A stretch of 64,000 nucleotides of DNA from Musa acuminata AAA Group. Lineage: Eukaryota; Streptophyta; Magnoliopsida; Zingiberales; Musaceae. Each line of letters starts with the position of its first letter. Position 1 is the first letter of the stretch. The notes under the pieces are model-generated. The model searched no databases and was not told the DNA's origin. It was given only the letters and a program-made list of their open reading frames with translations. The stretch lies in contig NC_088355.1 in the NCBI RefSeq assembly GCF_036884655.1, positions 37,438,501 to 37,502,500 on the forward strand, written 5' to 3'. A program made the translations under genes and the position numbers. Positions 33,781 through 47,015 of this stretch are shown here, piece after piece.

Positions 33781-36700
33781 TCACCAAGCCGCAGCACCAT
33801 CGCCGTCAGCCTCCTCCTCCTCCTTCTTCTTCTTCTTCAAGGAAATGACAAATAGGTAGTGCTTACTTTTCTGTTGAAGGAGATGCCTGGAGACATTGGC
33901 TGCATATATAGAGAATAACTCATCCAGTATGGCATCCCCGAAATGCTCTTCAATCAAGGGTTGAAACGCTGCTCTCACATATCCTGCGACGTTCTTTCCG
34001 CTTGCTATACTGTCGAATGCAGCGGAATCATCATCCGAGTCATCAAACGGGTCCCAATTAGCCTCAAAGATCTGTGCTTGTTCTAAATCAAACAGGTCTT
34101 CCCTATGGATCACTGCCTTTACTTCTTCCATGGAAGGTGCATAATACGGCAAATTGAAGGTCACCAGTTTGTCCTCCTCTATGATTCCCTGGACAATAAT
34201 GTCGCCAAACCATCAAGAGGGTATGAAAGGTTAAAGTGCATTCCCTCCAATTTATTTCTTTGGGATTGTGTTTGCTCACTATTTATTTCTTTACACTTGA
34301 ACTATGTTCTCTTTCTTGTTTCTGTTGGAGCATGACATGGCCATGCTTCTGACCAGATCGATCCAAGTCCACTAAATTTTTATGAGCAAGAAGGGTGCAA
34401 TGCTGTTTATTTTCCTCTTTCTTCCCCGTTCTACTACTACTTGTGATGATGTAAATATTTGATTCTCCACCTCCCTCACATCCTATCATCTGTAATTAAT
34501 TGGAGGATGATGGATTTAAACTGTTAAGATTAATTTAAATAGTTAGAATTAGATAAAATAAAAGAAAAAATTAGATTTAAATATATAGATTAGGATAAAA
34601 ATATTTATTGAGGTATGATAGATTTTTTTATTATTTTAAAAAATTTATATTTTATCTTTTAGTCAATATAAATATGTGCTCTTGGATCAATCCAAAATAT
34701 CGTAGATTGAAATTACTTATAGTTCCTTCTACTATTCTTTTTCTGAAGTTCTATAGGAAAGTCAACAATATGATATCATAGCCTGATTCAAAGAATATCA
34801 ATAGAAATATATCGATTAAAAAAGAAGAGAAAGTTGGTATATAAAAAAAAAAAGATGACAGGAGTAGGTGCTCCTAATCAACTTCTCTCTATCTTCAAAT
34901 ATGATAATTATCAATTTTAGGTTGTTAAAATGAAAATTTTATTTATCTCATAAGGATTATGAAATTTGGTAGAATATGATTTTGTTAAGTATGATATATA
35001 AGATTCTAATATTATTAAAAATCAAAAATATCATATGAATGAGAATACATAGAAAGATGCAAAAGCCCTCTACATGCTATAATAAATAATAGATAATTCC
35101 TTATTTTCCTGAATTATGATGACATCAACATCATTAGAAGCCTGAAAAATATTAAAAAGTGTATTTGGAGGCACAAACAAGGTAAAAATTTTAAAGTTTC
35201 AAATTCTTTGACATAAATTCAAAACTCTTATGATGAAAGATTCTAAATCTATTGTTAATTTCTTCTAAAAAATATCTAAATCAAATGAGATATTATGGTG
35301 AAAATCTAAAAGATCAATATGTAGTAGAAAAGGTTATATGAAGTTTATCTCAAAATTTGATATGATTTCTACTGATATAGAAGAAGATAAGGATAAAAGT
35401 ACATTATCTATTGATGAATTAGTGGGTTCTCTTTTAATTCATGAACAAAAAGTGAATAGATCTTCAGATGAAACTTTAGAACATGCTCTTGAAATGAAGA
35501 TAGATTAGAAGAACGACAGAAAAAAAAAATTCATAAGTCATATCTCAAGGGAGAGATCAAAATAGCTGAGGTCATGATCAATTAAATGAGGGTCAAAGGA
35601 ACTCAAACAATGGTAACAAAGAAACTCATTGATGTTTTTTATTATTATTTTAAAAAACTTATACTATATATTTTAATCAATATAATTAGGTACTTTATGA
35701 TCAATCGAAAATACTACAGATTAAAAGTACTTCTAGCTTCTTGTACTATTTTCTTTTCTTTCTAATTTTTTTGTAAAAAGGCCAACATAAACAGCTCTCC
35801 TGAAATGAAACCATTTGGTTTGATCTTTTTAATTCTTTTATTTTCTTTTTTGTGTTTTACCATATTCAACTTTGCGGTAAGATAAAGGCCAACCATGCAA
35901 TAAACATGAACTAGGAAGGATATGAACTGGTACGTGAAGAAGAAGACGAAGAAGAGAAAGGTACCTGTGATACCAAAGCACTCAGGGCTTCGGCTAACAG
36001 GCCGTAAAAGTATCCCACATCTCCCGAGGGTGGATAACTCCCTTTCCTTCCTAGAAATGACAATACCATTCTTGCTCCGTAGCTTAGTTCTGCATGACGG
36101 CACCTAAGGAACCCTGACAAGTCTCTTTGGTGTTGGTCTTGATATGCTTTAACAACTTCCAGTGGGCTTGTCTCTGCAACATAGATGTTCTTATTGTTGA
36201 GTGGAACTCCCTGTTCACCTTCAGGAACCTGATATTTTCAGAATTAAAAGTAAGTTTGCCTTAGCAAACAAAAGTAACATAGGTTTTGTGTGATGTTTCA
36301 AGCAGTCTTCCTTTTCTTTATGAGGTTAACCATGCTGATGAAGTGAGCGAGCATTTCAGAGAATTTGTTTAGTTATTGGTAGTTAATTAACCGTACCAAT
36401 CATGGCCGCTTTAAGAAAGTAAATAATGAAAAAAAACAAAGAAAACAAGTAGAATTCAGATAATAATAGTGTAGCAATTGTCATTTATTAAGAGGAAGGC
36501 AACCTGAGAGAGCCAGTTGAGACAACAGGAAGCGTTGAAGAAGTGGACACTTTGACAAGGGAAAAGCCTGCCGTAGAAGGAACCTGGAACTCCCACGACG
36601 TAGTATGGCACCAGCAGCTTCCCCTTCTCCTCCTCGACCTTCCTCTTGTAATCTCCCAGAGACCGGAAGACGTGATTGAAGTCATTCCCCGGGAGGTCAT

Positions 36701-37086
36701 TCAAGAAGAACAGGATCTCCGGCATCTCCTGGCGTCCCAGGCTCCGCCGTAGCTTGCCAATCACGTCGAGCACCTCGGAGACCACCTCCAAAGTGTTAGG
36801 GCCCGAGGAACAACCTAAGTCGACCACCGCCATCCTCTCGGGGAGCAGCGACATGTAAACCCCTCCTATTGCCTCCTCCAGTATTGGCTTCGCCATGTGA
36901 AGTACCTTCTCCTGGGACGCAGTTAGCAAACCAGTGAAAAGATATGCTGACGCCTACGCAAGTGTAAGTTGTTTAAGTTCATGCAAACAGTTGGGGTGTT
37001 CAACACTACCTGAAACTTAGAATTGGAGGCGTAGCTGGTTTCCCCAGCTCCTCCGACCATGTGAAGGATTCCTTCTATCCTCTTGC

Positions 37087-37090
<4 letters not shown>
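33781..37090 (-). CDS. SABATH carboxyl methyltransferase, gene 3 (intact, 386 aa)
   Basis: The only intact SABATH gene in the window. Members transfer a methyl group from S-adenosylmethionine to the carboxyl group of small acids (salicylate, benzoate, jasmonate, anthranilate and others) or to N-atoms of xanthine alkaloids, usually in the cytosol. Exons on the minus strand: 37,010-37,090, 36,504-36,911, 35,965-36,228 and 33,781-34,188; all introns are GT-AG and phase 0. The start MGKRIEGILHM matches the family N-terminus. Motifs in order: GAGETSYASNS (residues 14-24), DLGCSSGPN (about 57-65), LNDLPGNDFN (about 95-104), GVPGSFYGRLF, CLNWLSQ, and the C-terminal helix AANVSRHLL. In clover-relative SAMT numbering the pocket Trp-151 is kept, Met-150 is Asn and Trp-226 is probably Tyr, so the substrate cannot be assigned. 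A tail of about 20 residues (poly-Lys, poly-Glu, DGDGAAAW) extends past the usual end. Intron 3 is 1,776 bp because of a copia insertion. Confidence 0.93.
34522..35787 (+). mobile_element. Copia-5: small gag-only copia element in intron 3 of gene 3
   Basis: A 1,266-bp insertion flanked by a perfect target duplication taaac (34,517-34,521 and 35,788-35,792). The 5' LTR is about 34,522-34,767 (tgttaaga to gtcaaca), followed by the primer-site remnant tgatatcatagcc. A 5'-truncated 3' LTR lies at about 35,632-35,787. Between them only degenerate gag can be traced, similar to the copia-2 gag (for example a relative of SIDELVGSLLIHE at about 35,415). It is antisense to the host gene, and the splice sites of intron 3 are untouched. 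Confidence 0.88.

Positions 37091-37126
<36 letters not shown>
37091..37126. repeat. CT/GA microsatellite in the 5' leader of gene 3
   Basis: 36-bp CT tract directly upstream of the ATG on the gene strand, homologous to the tract before gene 1. Confidence 0.93.
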
Positions 37127-37130
<4 letters not shown>

Positions 37131-37936
37131 GAAAACCAAGTTCCGAGCACCATGATTATAAATAGCCTATAAGGACCACTGTGGTTGTGCAGAAGCTGTA
37201 ACATGCTTCGGAGAATACATAGAAAGCAATAACACCATTTTCTCTGACAACATTAACAAAGTCAAAGGAGATGGAAAATAGTAAATGAATGAACGAAGGT
37301 ACCACCAAGATGGTTGTTTGTATGTCACTGTCCGTACTAGGTTAAAGGAGATGGTGGCATGGTTGGACGATAGTAAATGAATGCATGGAGGTACCACCAA
37401 GACAGCTTCAGAGAAACACATCATCTCCTCTTGTTTCAGCTGTGCTCCTGCTTCGTCGTTATCAGTCTTCGTTGTCATCTTAATAGCTAGGAAAGAAACA
37501 GGAACACGCTCTCATCACTCCTTCGATCCCCTTTAATTTGATCTGTGATGGAAGGGACAGATTGTCCTTCTGAAAGTGTCGCCGGGATGTAGAATAAACT
37601 TTAAGCAAAAAGAAAATGATAATTTTAATAATTAAAAAAAATATATAAAAAAATTAACGTAATATTATGGTTCGATAACTCTATTAATGCAAGAAATTAT
37701 TTTCTCTTGATTTAACCCAAACTTAAGTCTAAAATCACTTAGCACACTCTCTCACCTAAATCCATTAAACATTTTTGTCAACCCTCTAGATTTATTAGTG
37801 AAAAACCCTTATAAGCATCGTCTCTCTTTCTTACATCAAAATCTTGAGATTAAATATGTATATATTTATAGGAATAAATTCTAATTCTCTAATGATTATT
37901 CATAGTCTCTAATTTAAATTATAATCCTCATCCATC
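37127..37936 (-). promoter_or_regulatory. Probable promoter and 5' flank of SABATH gene 3
   Basis: Uninterrupted region upstream of the intact gene. A TATA-like motif (TATTTATA on the gene strand, 37,157-37,164) lies about 67 bp before the ATG. In gene 1 the homologous motif is exactly where copia-1 inserted. The region from about 37,170 is repeated at 14,465, 23,204 and 52,140, so it is a shared promoter module of the cluster. A minus-strand ORF of about 100 codons (37,167-37,478) is not recognisable and not called. Confidence 0.6.
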
Positions 37937-39186
37937 AAAAAATTTAAATTTAATTAAAACTCATCTCAAGTAGTTAGAATTTAATTAAAACTCCTCCCAA
38001 GCAGTTAAAACCTAATTAGAACTCCTAAAATACTTTCAACCCTAATAATTCCTACCTTGGTGAGTATTTTTTCACTTTTTGCCTTATATACAAAACTAAA
38101 CCATTGACTTAAAGAATTACTCACATCTATATGAATTGAATTGGTTCATGATCCAACACCAAATTCCAACAAACCTGCTAATGAATCTTATATAGCTGCA
38201 TCAAGTCAATGATATTACTTGACTCTGAAAAGAGACATTCATCTGACTATTGGATTTTTTTTCCCTTATAATTATCTACATCCTAAAAGTCATAAATATG
38301 ATCATTTATTTTTTGCATTGCAAATGAAACTTATATGTACTTATCATCCCCTATACATATAATTTATTTTCAGCACTTTGTTATCTTTACTTTTTATTTA
38401 CATACGATACAACCCTTGATGCAATCTTTCATTTAGTAGGGGCATGAAACCCTTAGTACACCAGTCGCTACAACTCCATAACTACGATTAATAGTATTAA
38501 TAATAAAAATATTATAAAAAAGAAAGCTCCTAAGATTAATAGTAAAAAAGAAATCGCCTAAGATTAATAATAAAAAATATACTTAGAAAGTCGACACAAG
38601 ATTTAGCATTCTTTGACAACTCCCTACTTATTTCTATGGAAAAAAAATTAAAATTTTCACTATATGAGAAAAATTAGTGCAAGGGATCACTCTAGCTTGA
38701 GTTAACCCAAACCCAAGCCAAAAACCCTTAGTACACTCTCTCACATAAATAAGAAATTTTTTTTAATATTTTTAAGAATAAATACTCAAAGTATCTTACC
38801 TCTATCTTTCATAAAACACTTAATACTCAATATATATTTATAAGAATAAATCCTGATAACTATACTTCCAGAATCATTAATCCAAATTCTAATCATAATC
38901 TATCAAATATTTAAATTTAAGTAAGATAAATTTATTTGTATAGAGGGGTGGGCCAATATTAACACCAAATCATCAGTGATGGAATTGAAAATATTAAATC
39001 TTTATCATAATTGGGTCACTGTGTGCTGGAGATAGAACTAATAATGATTTAACATCTTATCTTATCCTAATAAGATTTATGTCTAACACATGGAATAACT
39101 TGAGGTTTCGAGAAACAGCTAATTATTTTTTTCCCGCTATCTCTTAAAACTCCACATCATAACACTAATCTTTAAGCTGTTGCAGA
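37937..39186. repeat. AT-rich intergenic flank (copy B)
   Basis: Same as 1-1,250, and continuous on its left with the gene 3 5' flank. This shows what precedes base 1 in the unit. Confidence 0.75.
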
Positions 39187-40187
39187 ATGAAGCTTGCACA
39201 ACCCCTTCATCTAATTCCCACAGATTGCCAATATTTCCGACCAATTTAGAATACCCGAATTGATCTCAACCAAACCAAAAAAAAATCATGATAGATTCAT
39301 CCCAATCAATCCCTGACCATTCTGATCCACAGCAGTCTGACTGGGCAAATCCAACTCAGTCGCAAAGTTCATTGTCTTCAACATGCACATCACATCGGGA
39401 AAGGCGATCATGACTCTCATCGGTCAAATCTCTTCAGTGTAGGTCGCTCCTAGGTTTTTTAGAAAAATATTCACTTATTAGACATATGTATGGGTATTGA
39501 TAAGGTCATTAATATTTTATTAGTAAAAAATTAACATATTAAATCCAAACACTTATTAGACATATGCATCTAATGGGTAATACTCTCATATTTATAAACT
39601 TTTGATAGTATCTTAACTTAGCCATCGAAAGTGTTTTATTGATTAGACCCTTAGTGAGATTCTTTTTATTAAAAGTAAGATACAGGATACAAGCATATTC
39701 TATCTATTGATGAACACTTACATCATGATCGAGATATCAGCACGGCTTGGTTCAGTCCTGAATGTGCAAGGTTGCCAATATGGATACTCGGGTAGCAGAA
39801 GCGAGCATTGGGTCGGTTTGACACCTGTCTCCCAAATGCGATCTTCTCTTGTGGTGAGTGGCTTGCTTCTTCATCGTTAGGCTCTTGTACACAGGCCAAA
39901 GTTGGGAGAGAGATTTCCTGACTCGACCCCTCTGAAACTTAAATTAGTATTATATGGATAAAGGGATCGAATGTCCGAAGTGCCTCCCCTGATACCGATT
40001 AAGGGGTTGACTTTTATACCTACGAATGAGAGTTGATTATACATGATCGATAAATGGCGGCTGACTCCTCGGGCGATGGCTTGTACCTACTGTGCAAGCA
40101 TTAATCGACCTGCATAGGATCAGCACTGTGCGACGCCATTTCAAATTTTTTCGAAGCGGCTTTATGCTATGTGGTCCCACCTCGTAC
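39187..40187. other. Intergenic stretch, nothing recognised (copy B)
   Basis: Same as 1,251-2,251, with one substitution noted near 39,833. Confidence 0.5.
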
Positions 40188-43100
40188 TATCACGGATAAA
40201 ACTATAAACATGTTGTTAATGTAATGCTCATATATGTTAGGGACGGTCGAAGGTTTAATAGCTCCATTTTAGTTGGGTTTAGTGGTTGTTTTCGACTTAT
40301 AAATAAAGATTGTGTCATGTGGACACTTGTAGGAGATTTTGGTTTGTGGACTATTTTGGATCCTTTGTTGTGCGACCATTCAGAGCTTGTAAAATCTGTT
40401 TGTAATTTGCATTGGTTATAAAGTGTTTTCTGAAATGATTGCTTGTGGATCCCGAGTGAGGCATTTTCTCTAATTCATTTTCTCTTTTGTAGATCCTAAG
40501 GAACCATAGGAGGCTTTGGGGAGATTGACCTTTGTGGACGGACACACAAGGGTGCTGCACGACTTAGGAAAAACCAGCTAAGTCCATGACAGATGATATC
40601 AGAGTGGGACAAGCACTAATAGAAACACTTGGTATCCAAATGTAGGGGACCTAACGGGGCTATGTTGAGGGTATCCAACGCGCATGATCGTTCGGGAGAA
40701 AATGAGCATGAAAATGTAGGGAATATGAGTCGCTCAAAGGAGCGGGCATCTGAGATTGACATTCAGAGGAATGACTAGCCCTTCATGCAAGAGGCACTAC
40801 AAGGATAAGCAAGCTTAGAAGAATGCGTAGCGTACAAAAGTTGGAATGGATGAGTTTGAGCTATGGCTTGACGTTAACAACCATACTTGATGGTGCTCAA
40901 GGCAAGTGAGGCGCTTAGAAAAGGATGAGATCATGCAAGGTGGAATGGGTTGCTTAGCGACTGAAAGAGTTATGCAAATCTCATAGAGATGAGGAGAATT
41001 ACTAACTCAAAGAATTCAGTACTAATGCAAGGGCTTGTATGCAGATAATGTAATGTTCGTGGCTATCCCAAGGCGACTGAAACTTGGTGCTATGGAGTAT
41101 TGAAACTTTTTCTTCAGCATGAGAAGGATATGTGAATAGAAGGTTGAATTATGCAATAAGTTCAGCATGTTGCTAAGCCTTGAGGGGTGCAGTAGGAGTT
41201 GTATTAACGTAGAGTCACAATCTAGCAAATGCATTTATGGGAGACAAAATAATGCACAGTTTGTTCAGTAAGATGAAGTAGTCCGAGGGGATGGTGGTCT
41301 CCAAAACTTTCAAAAAGAAAACAGCGAAGAGAGAAGTTGCTCCAACGGGACAGATATCTAGGAGAGATAAGTCTTATATCTCCAAAAGGAAAATCATATG
41401 CAGCGGGTCATACATGTTAAGGATGAGTATCTCAAAATAATTTCTTAAAGCTCAGTGTATCGAGAGAGCTGTGTTGAGTTATCGCATAACCTCGATTGAG
41501 ATAATGCACTGGGGGAATATATTGCGAGATTAAGTGAGAGAGCGATTCAAGACAACATAAATGAAGGCACACTTGGAGTCGATATAGAGATCGGACTCAA
41601 TGGAGGGCTGACCCATGGAATGGTAGGCGTGAGGACCATCATCAACTCAATGCAAATCGAGGAGCAGAGCAACTTAAGTGTAACTTGGCAAAGTGCCCAA
41701 GCCACATAAAGGAGCCGACATAGAAAATGAAACATAAGAAGAAGTGTTGGGTTGATAGCCTATAGCCCATCTCCTCTTTAATCTAACCCTAGATCTAAGA
41801 AAGAGGGTGTGGTGGCTATGAAAATAGGGGAGAAAAAACCATCGCAATGAGGTAAAAATTTTTCGCAGCAACTTGATTCAAAAAAGAGGAGAAAATGACA
41901 AAAAAATAAGAGAAAGAAAGGGAAGAAGAAAAAGACAATGCAGAGAGATGATTCTCAATCATCCAAGTAGTGTTCTCATCTCAGGTTAGATTAGATCTAT
42001 AGTAGATTCTTGCTGTAATTACTTACAGAGAATTTGGATATTGTGCACAGTGACGGAATCCTTGTATCCTACTTATTCTTTTACGATTGTTGCTTGAGTT
42101 TTACGCAAAAAGATTTTGAGATTTATATATTCATTATTCTTATAATGGATTATCTCTGATTTATCCCGTGATTTTTTCCCTTCACATTGGAGGGATTTTC
42201 CATATAAATCTTGGTATTCTATTTGATTATAATTTCCATTTAATTCCGTAGTATGTTACGACCTACTAGTATTTGTTCGTATTCAAAAGTTTATTTCTTT
42301 TTTTATATCCTATCAAGTGGCACAAAGTTTTCCTTGGACAGAGGTCAAGGACATGAACTCTTGCAGAGGCAAGAGCATGATCATATCGTTCCATGGGTCA
42401 TTTATTCTAATGGAGAAGATTCATCTAGCATGGTGCCAAAGATGAAAGGAGCTTCTGAGTACATGCACCTTATCTAGGAGAAATATTTGATAGAGGTACT
42501 ATGACGACTCAACTTACGGAGTCAAAGTTTGGTTCAAAAGGCCTTGGCACGAGGCAAGAGGACGCAAAGACGGGTACTCTTAAAAAATATGCCATAGTGC
42601 TGCCATTTAAGTTGCCATGAAGGAAGAGGTGCATAGTGGAGATTGTATTGGTAGAGGTAGAGGCCCAGGATACAAACAATGGAGTAATAATTTCAACAAA
42701 GTCGGTGGACTTTGGGAGCTACTAAGCGACGGACTGTCCTAGAGCTGTGCTTCATCTGAGTGTGACCCGAGAGCGGGTGGACAAAGGTCGATTGCTAAAG
42801 GAGTGAACACAATCAAAGGTGGAAAAGGCCTTGCGATATGTTGGCAGAGGCCATAGGAAGGATCACAATTCAAGTTCATCCCATAAGTATCAGAATGATA
42901 TGGAGATGTCACCAGGAGACAACATGGTTCAGTAGATCATGGTGGAATAGTTTGTGGCAATGCGATACATATAAATCTAGTCCCATGAGAGACTATATCA
43001 TATAGAGGTATGATCGGGAGCTATTGAGAGCTCCACTTCAGTGAACAATATGATAATAAGAAGGGCTACAGATTTAAGGAGTGAAAGTCATTGTACTACA

Positions 43101-44989
43101 AAGGTGGGTCTTCCGTGCATGAATTAAATTTTGCATCGGATGAAAGCCTTCGTCATCAGTATATGGAGGCTATGTACCATCGATGGAAAAGTTCGAATGC
43201 AAGTACTAATGAGTCGCATGAAGGGACTTGATCATGCAGAGGTATGATCAGAGCGGTTGGAGAGTTAGATTTCTCCAGAGCCCATATTCGCATAAGAGAT
43301 GCAGTTGTGAGGTGAATGATATTAGGGCCATGTGCATGGTAGTGTCACGATACCGCAGAGATGAGACTTCCATGAAGTCATGGATCCCTTGCTCTCATTA
43401 GAGGGAGAGCGCTTGGTCATGAAAGGGGCCGAGGAGGTGGAGGATGTAGAGGTAAAATCTAAGTACCAAGACAAGGCTGAAGGGCAAAGGCCAGAGAACT
43501 TTATAAGGCTGGTGTCAATGAGCTTCTCATCAAGATAACCAAAAGTAGAAGACTTCGGGTTAATGTAAGAGTGCACGACCAAGGACAAAGCAGGTAATAT
43601 GCAATATTGTACATTTGCTACTCAATGGAGTTGATGGCTGGGTTGATAAAGAAGATGGTATAATCCCATAGGCTACCAAAACTATTAAAAACTTACTCAA
43701 GTTTGGGTGAAAACTTTCTGTATTCTAAAAATTCGATGGCATTAAAAAAGTGAATCACAGTAACTAACTCAACCCAAGGAGTGCAAACACTTCGAGTATT
43801 TCAAAAGTGTAAGCAAAGAGTAGGTGAAAGCTAGTAACTAACTCGATGCATGAAGTACAACCCTCGAGGAGGTAAGCGGAGTTAAGTAATCTTTGCCTTC
43901 TCAACTTTTAAGAGAATGTGTGAAACCAAGTATCTCAATTTTCTTATCTATCCAACAAAAGGGATTTGCACATATTCAAAGACTCTTCCAAGAAACCAAA
44001 TGGAAAACAATAGTTGTTAAATCATCGCCAATAGTGATCAATGCTACTGAGAGTAGATTATCTGCTTTATTTTCCAATAGAATGTCAATCGAAAACAGAA
44101 GTGATATGAACCTACTTGGAAGTGACAACTAAATGAAAGAAGAGTTGATGAGCAAATTTTTTGGAGGAAGGACCCAAAAACTTTAAAAGTTTATAAGGTG
44201 TTGCTCGTTAAAGCTCCAACAAGCATCCACCTAGTTCAAACAACATGAGGCATTTGAGAGACTGAAGCATAGTTAAGATAATCTTTTCCTTCATATGAAG
44301 AATCTGCATGAACCAACAAGGATCAACACAACTCAACCAACCTCACACTAGAGTCAGAGTCATTAGCGAGTTGAAGCAGTATAGTAGATCAAAAGTTCAA
44401 CTACTCAACAACAATGGTGGAGAGCAGTTGGGAGCCAGGAGGCACATTATAGTTGAAGCAGAAGATTAAAGATTCAGTAAAAGTGATGAGTTGCAATGTC
44501 GGCAAAGGCTTCGACGAGGATATCAAAGGAATAAGTGGGGGAGAATGTCACGGACAAAATTACAAATATAGTGTTTAATGTAATGCTCATATATGTCTAT
44601 GTCTTTTAGTTTATTCATGCTTTGCACAGCATGTAGAGGGACGGTCGAGGCTTAACAGCCATATTTTAGTTAGGTTTGATGGTTATTTTTGATTTGTAAA
44701 TAAAGGATGTATCATGTGGATACTTATGGGAGATTTTGGTATATAGTGGATCATTTTGGATCCTTTGTTGTGTGACCGTTCAGAGCTTATGACGTTTGTT
44801 TGTATTTGCATTGGTTATAAAGTGATTCCTAAAATAATTACTTATGGATCCCAAGTGAGGTAATTTCTCTAATATGTTTTCTCTTTTGTAGGTCCTAAGG
44901 GACCATGAGAGATTCGTGGAGGCTGATCTTTACGGACGGACACACAAGGGTGCTGCACGACTTAGGCAAAACCAGTTAAGTTCGTGATA
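40188..44989 (+). mobile_element. LARD-like LTR element (copy B)
   Basis: LTRs at about 40,188-40,591 and 44,546-44,989. Same non-coding interior as copy A; a substitution is visible near 42,025. Confidence 0.8.
41745..42315 (+). mobile_element. Nested solo LTR, copia-4 family (copy B)
   Basis: Same insertion as at 3,809-4,379, with the same borders, so it predates the duplication. Confidence 0.8.
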
Positions 44990-45616
44990 GTACAACCTCG
45001 GACAGTGCGGGACAAACAGCCATCCCACTCGAGTTTGAAGTATCATGTTGATGCGATGCACCATATCAATGCTGAGACTTCATGTCGATGCTAACGTGAC
45101 TGTTGATTGTTGCCATAGGGGTTAGCCCTAGAATTTATCTATCACTATCCTCGAACCAAAACTGAGAGAAGGTATGCAGAATGTATACATTTTTCACATT
45201 AAAAAAAAATTCTCCCACTTGGTTTGATGCCTTCAGGGTTTTTTCGGTTACTTTCTAAATAAATGTTTGAGGATGATACTCTCACCTTCCATCTCATGAC
45301 TTGTAGTGGTTTCGATGAGTACAAGTCGATGGGCCAAGCCATCATGCCAACTGCGAGCCCCCAATCTCGAATGTCCGTGTCCGCGGTGACATGACGACAA
45401 GCTATTACTGTTCTTTATGCCAATTTGTTTTCATTCTGCAATCGTAGTAAGTAAAACTAATTCGAAGGCTCACTTCTGTTCGACCGATCTAAATCGAGTC
45501 AGATATCTTTTGATTGAGTAGGAGACATACAAATAAGTATCAACATCATGTTCTTATATCTAGAGAGCAACTACAACTTAGATCATATGAATTATCATTG
45601 TAATGCATGCAGGCCT
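44990..45616. other. Intergenic, 3' of gene 1 (copy B)
   Basis: Same as 7,054-7,680. Nothing recognised beyond the expected 3' UTR. Confidence 0.5.
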
Positions 45617-47015
45617 TCAAGCTTTCCTCCTCAAGGCAAAGACTAACACGGTGTAGTAGCATTTGTCTTTTGGGAGATGCCTTGCAGTAATACTATCGGC
45701 GAGTAGTGAGAATAATGCATGGGGTATGGCATCCCCAAAATGATGTGAAATCAAGGGCTCCATCACTGCCTGTAAAGTGCTTGCCACATTCTTCCCATCG
45801 AGTACATTGTCGGAGTCGTCAAACGGATCCCAACTGGACTCGAAGCTCTCCGCTTTCTCTACATCAAAAGAACCTTCCTCCTCTATCACTGACTTCACTT
45901 CCTGCATCGAAGCTCCATAAATTGGCAAATTGAAGGTGTCCACTTTGTCTTCTGATATGATTCCCTGAACTCAATAAACAATAACTCGGGTCACTTCTCT
46001 TCTTTATCCTTCCTTACGACGCAAGTAATATAATATTCTCACTACTCCGTAAGGTGAAGATTTGACGTACCTGTGAGACCATTGTGTTAAGGGCCTCTGC
46101 TAGTAATCCATAAAGATAGCTTAGCTCGTCGTTGGCTGGGTGTTTGTTTCTTCTTCCTAGGAATGTTAATACCATTCCCCATCCGATGCTTAGTTCTACG
46201 TAACGAGATTTGAGGAACGTGGAGAAGTCTCTCCGGTGTTGTTCTTGGTATGCTTTCACGACTTGGGGTGGACTGTTCTCCGCAATATAGATGTTGCCCT
46301 TGTTCACCGGAACACCCTGCTCACTCTCGAGACCTTGTGGAACCTATGACACATAGTTCATGATCAGTAGTACAACATCAACTCAGTGCAACACCGCATG
46401 CATGACATGAGAAAGCACAGTAGTGATCGACCTGAGAGAGCCACATGAGAGAGAAGTTAGAGTGGAAGAAGTGCACAGTGTTACACGGGAAAAGCCTCCC
46501 GTTGAAGGAACCGGGAACGCCCACAACGTAATGAGGCACGAGCAGGTCCCCCTTCTCCTCCTCCATCTTCTTCTCATATCTTTCCAAAGACCGGAAGACA
46601 TTATTGAAGTCATTTCCCGGGAGGTCGTTCAAGAAGAACTGGATCTCCGGTGGCTTCTGCTCCAGCCTTCGACATAGGTCACCGACGATGCCAAGCACCT
46701 CAGAGACCACAAGAAAGGTGTTCGGACCCGACGAACAACCGAGGTCGACGACGACCATCCTCTCGGGGAGCGGCGTCCTCCTGTACATCTCTGCTATGGC
46801 GGTCTCCAATATGGGCTTCGCCATGTGAAGTACCTTCTCCTGGGCCGCAGTTAGCAAACCAGTGATCAGATATGCTGACGCCTACGCAAGTGTAAGTTGT
46901 TCAAGTTCATGCAAACAGTTGGGGTGTTCAACACTACCTGAAACATAGAATTGGAGGCGTAGCTGGTTTCCCCAGCTCCTCCGACCTATGTGAAGGATTC
47001 CTTCTATCCTATTGC

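Noticed and set aside
37167..37478. ORF of about 100 codons upstream of gene 3, similar ORFs at 14,427, 23,228 and 52,173
   Set aside because: Its persistence is explained by high nucleotide identity of the repeated flank. Frame and length vary between copies and no domain is recognisable.
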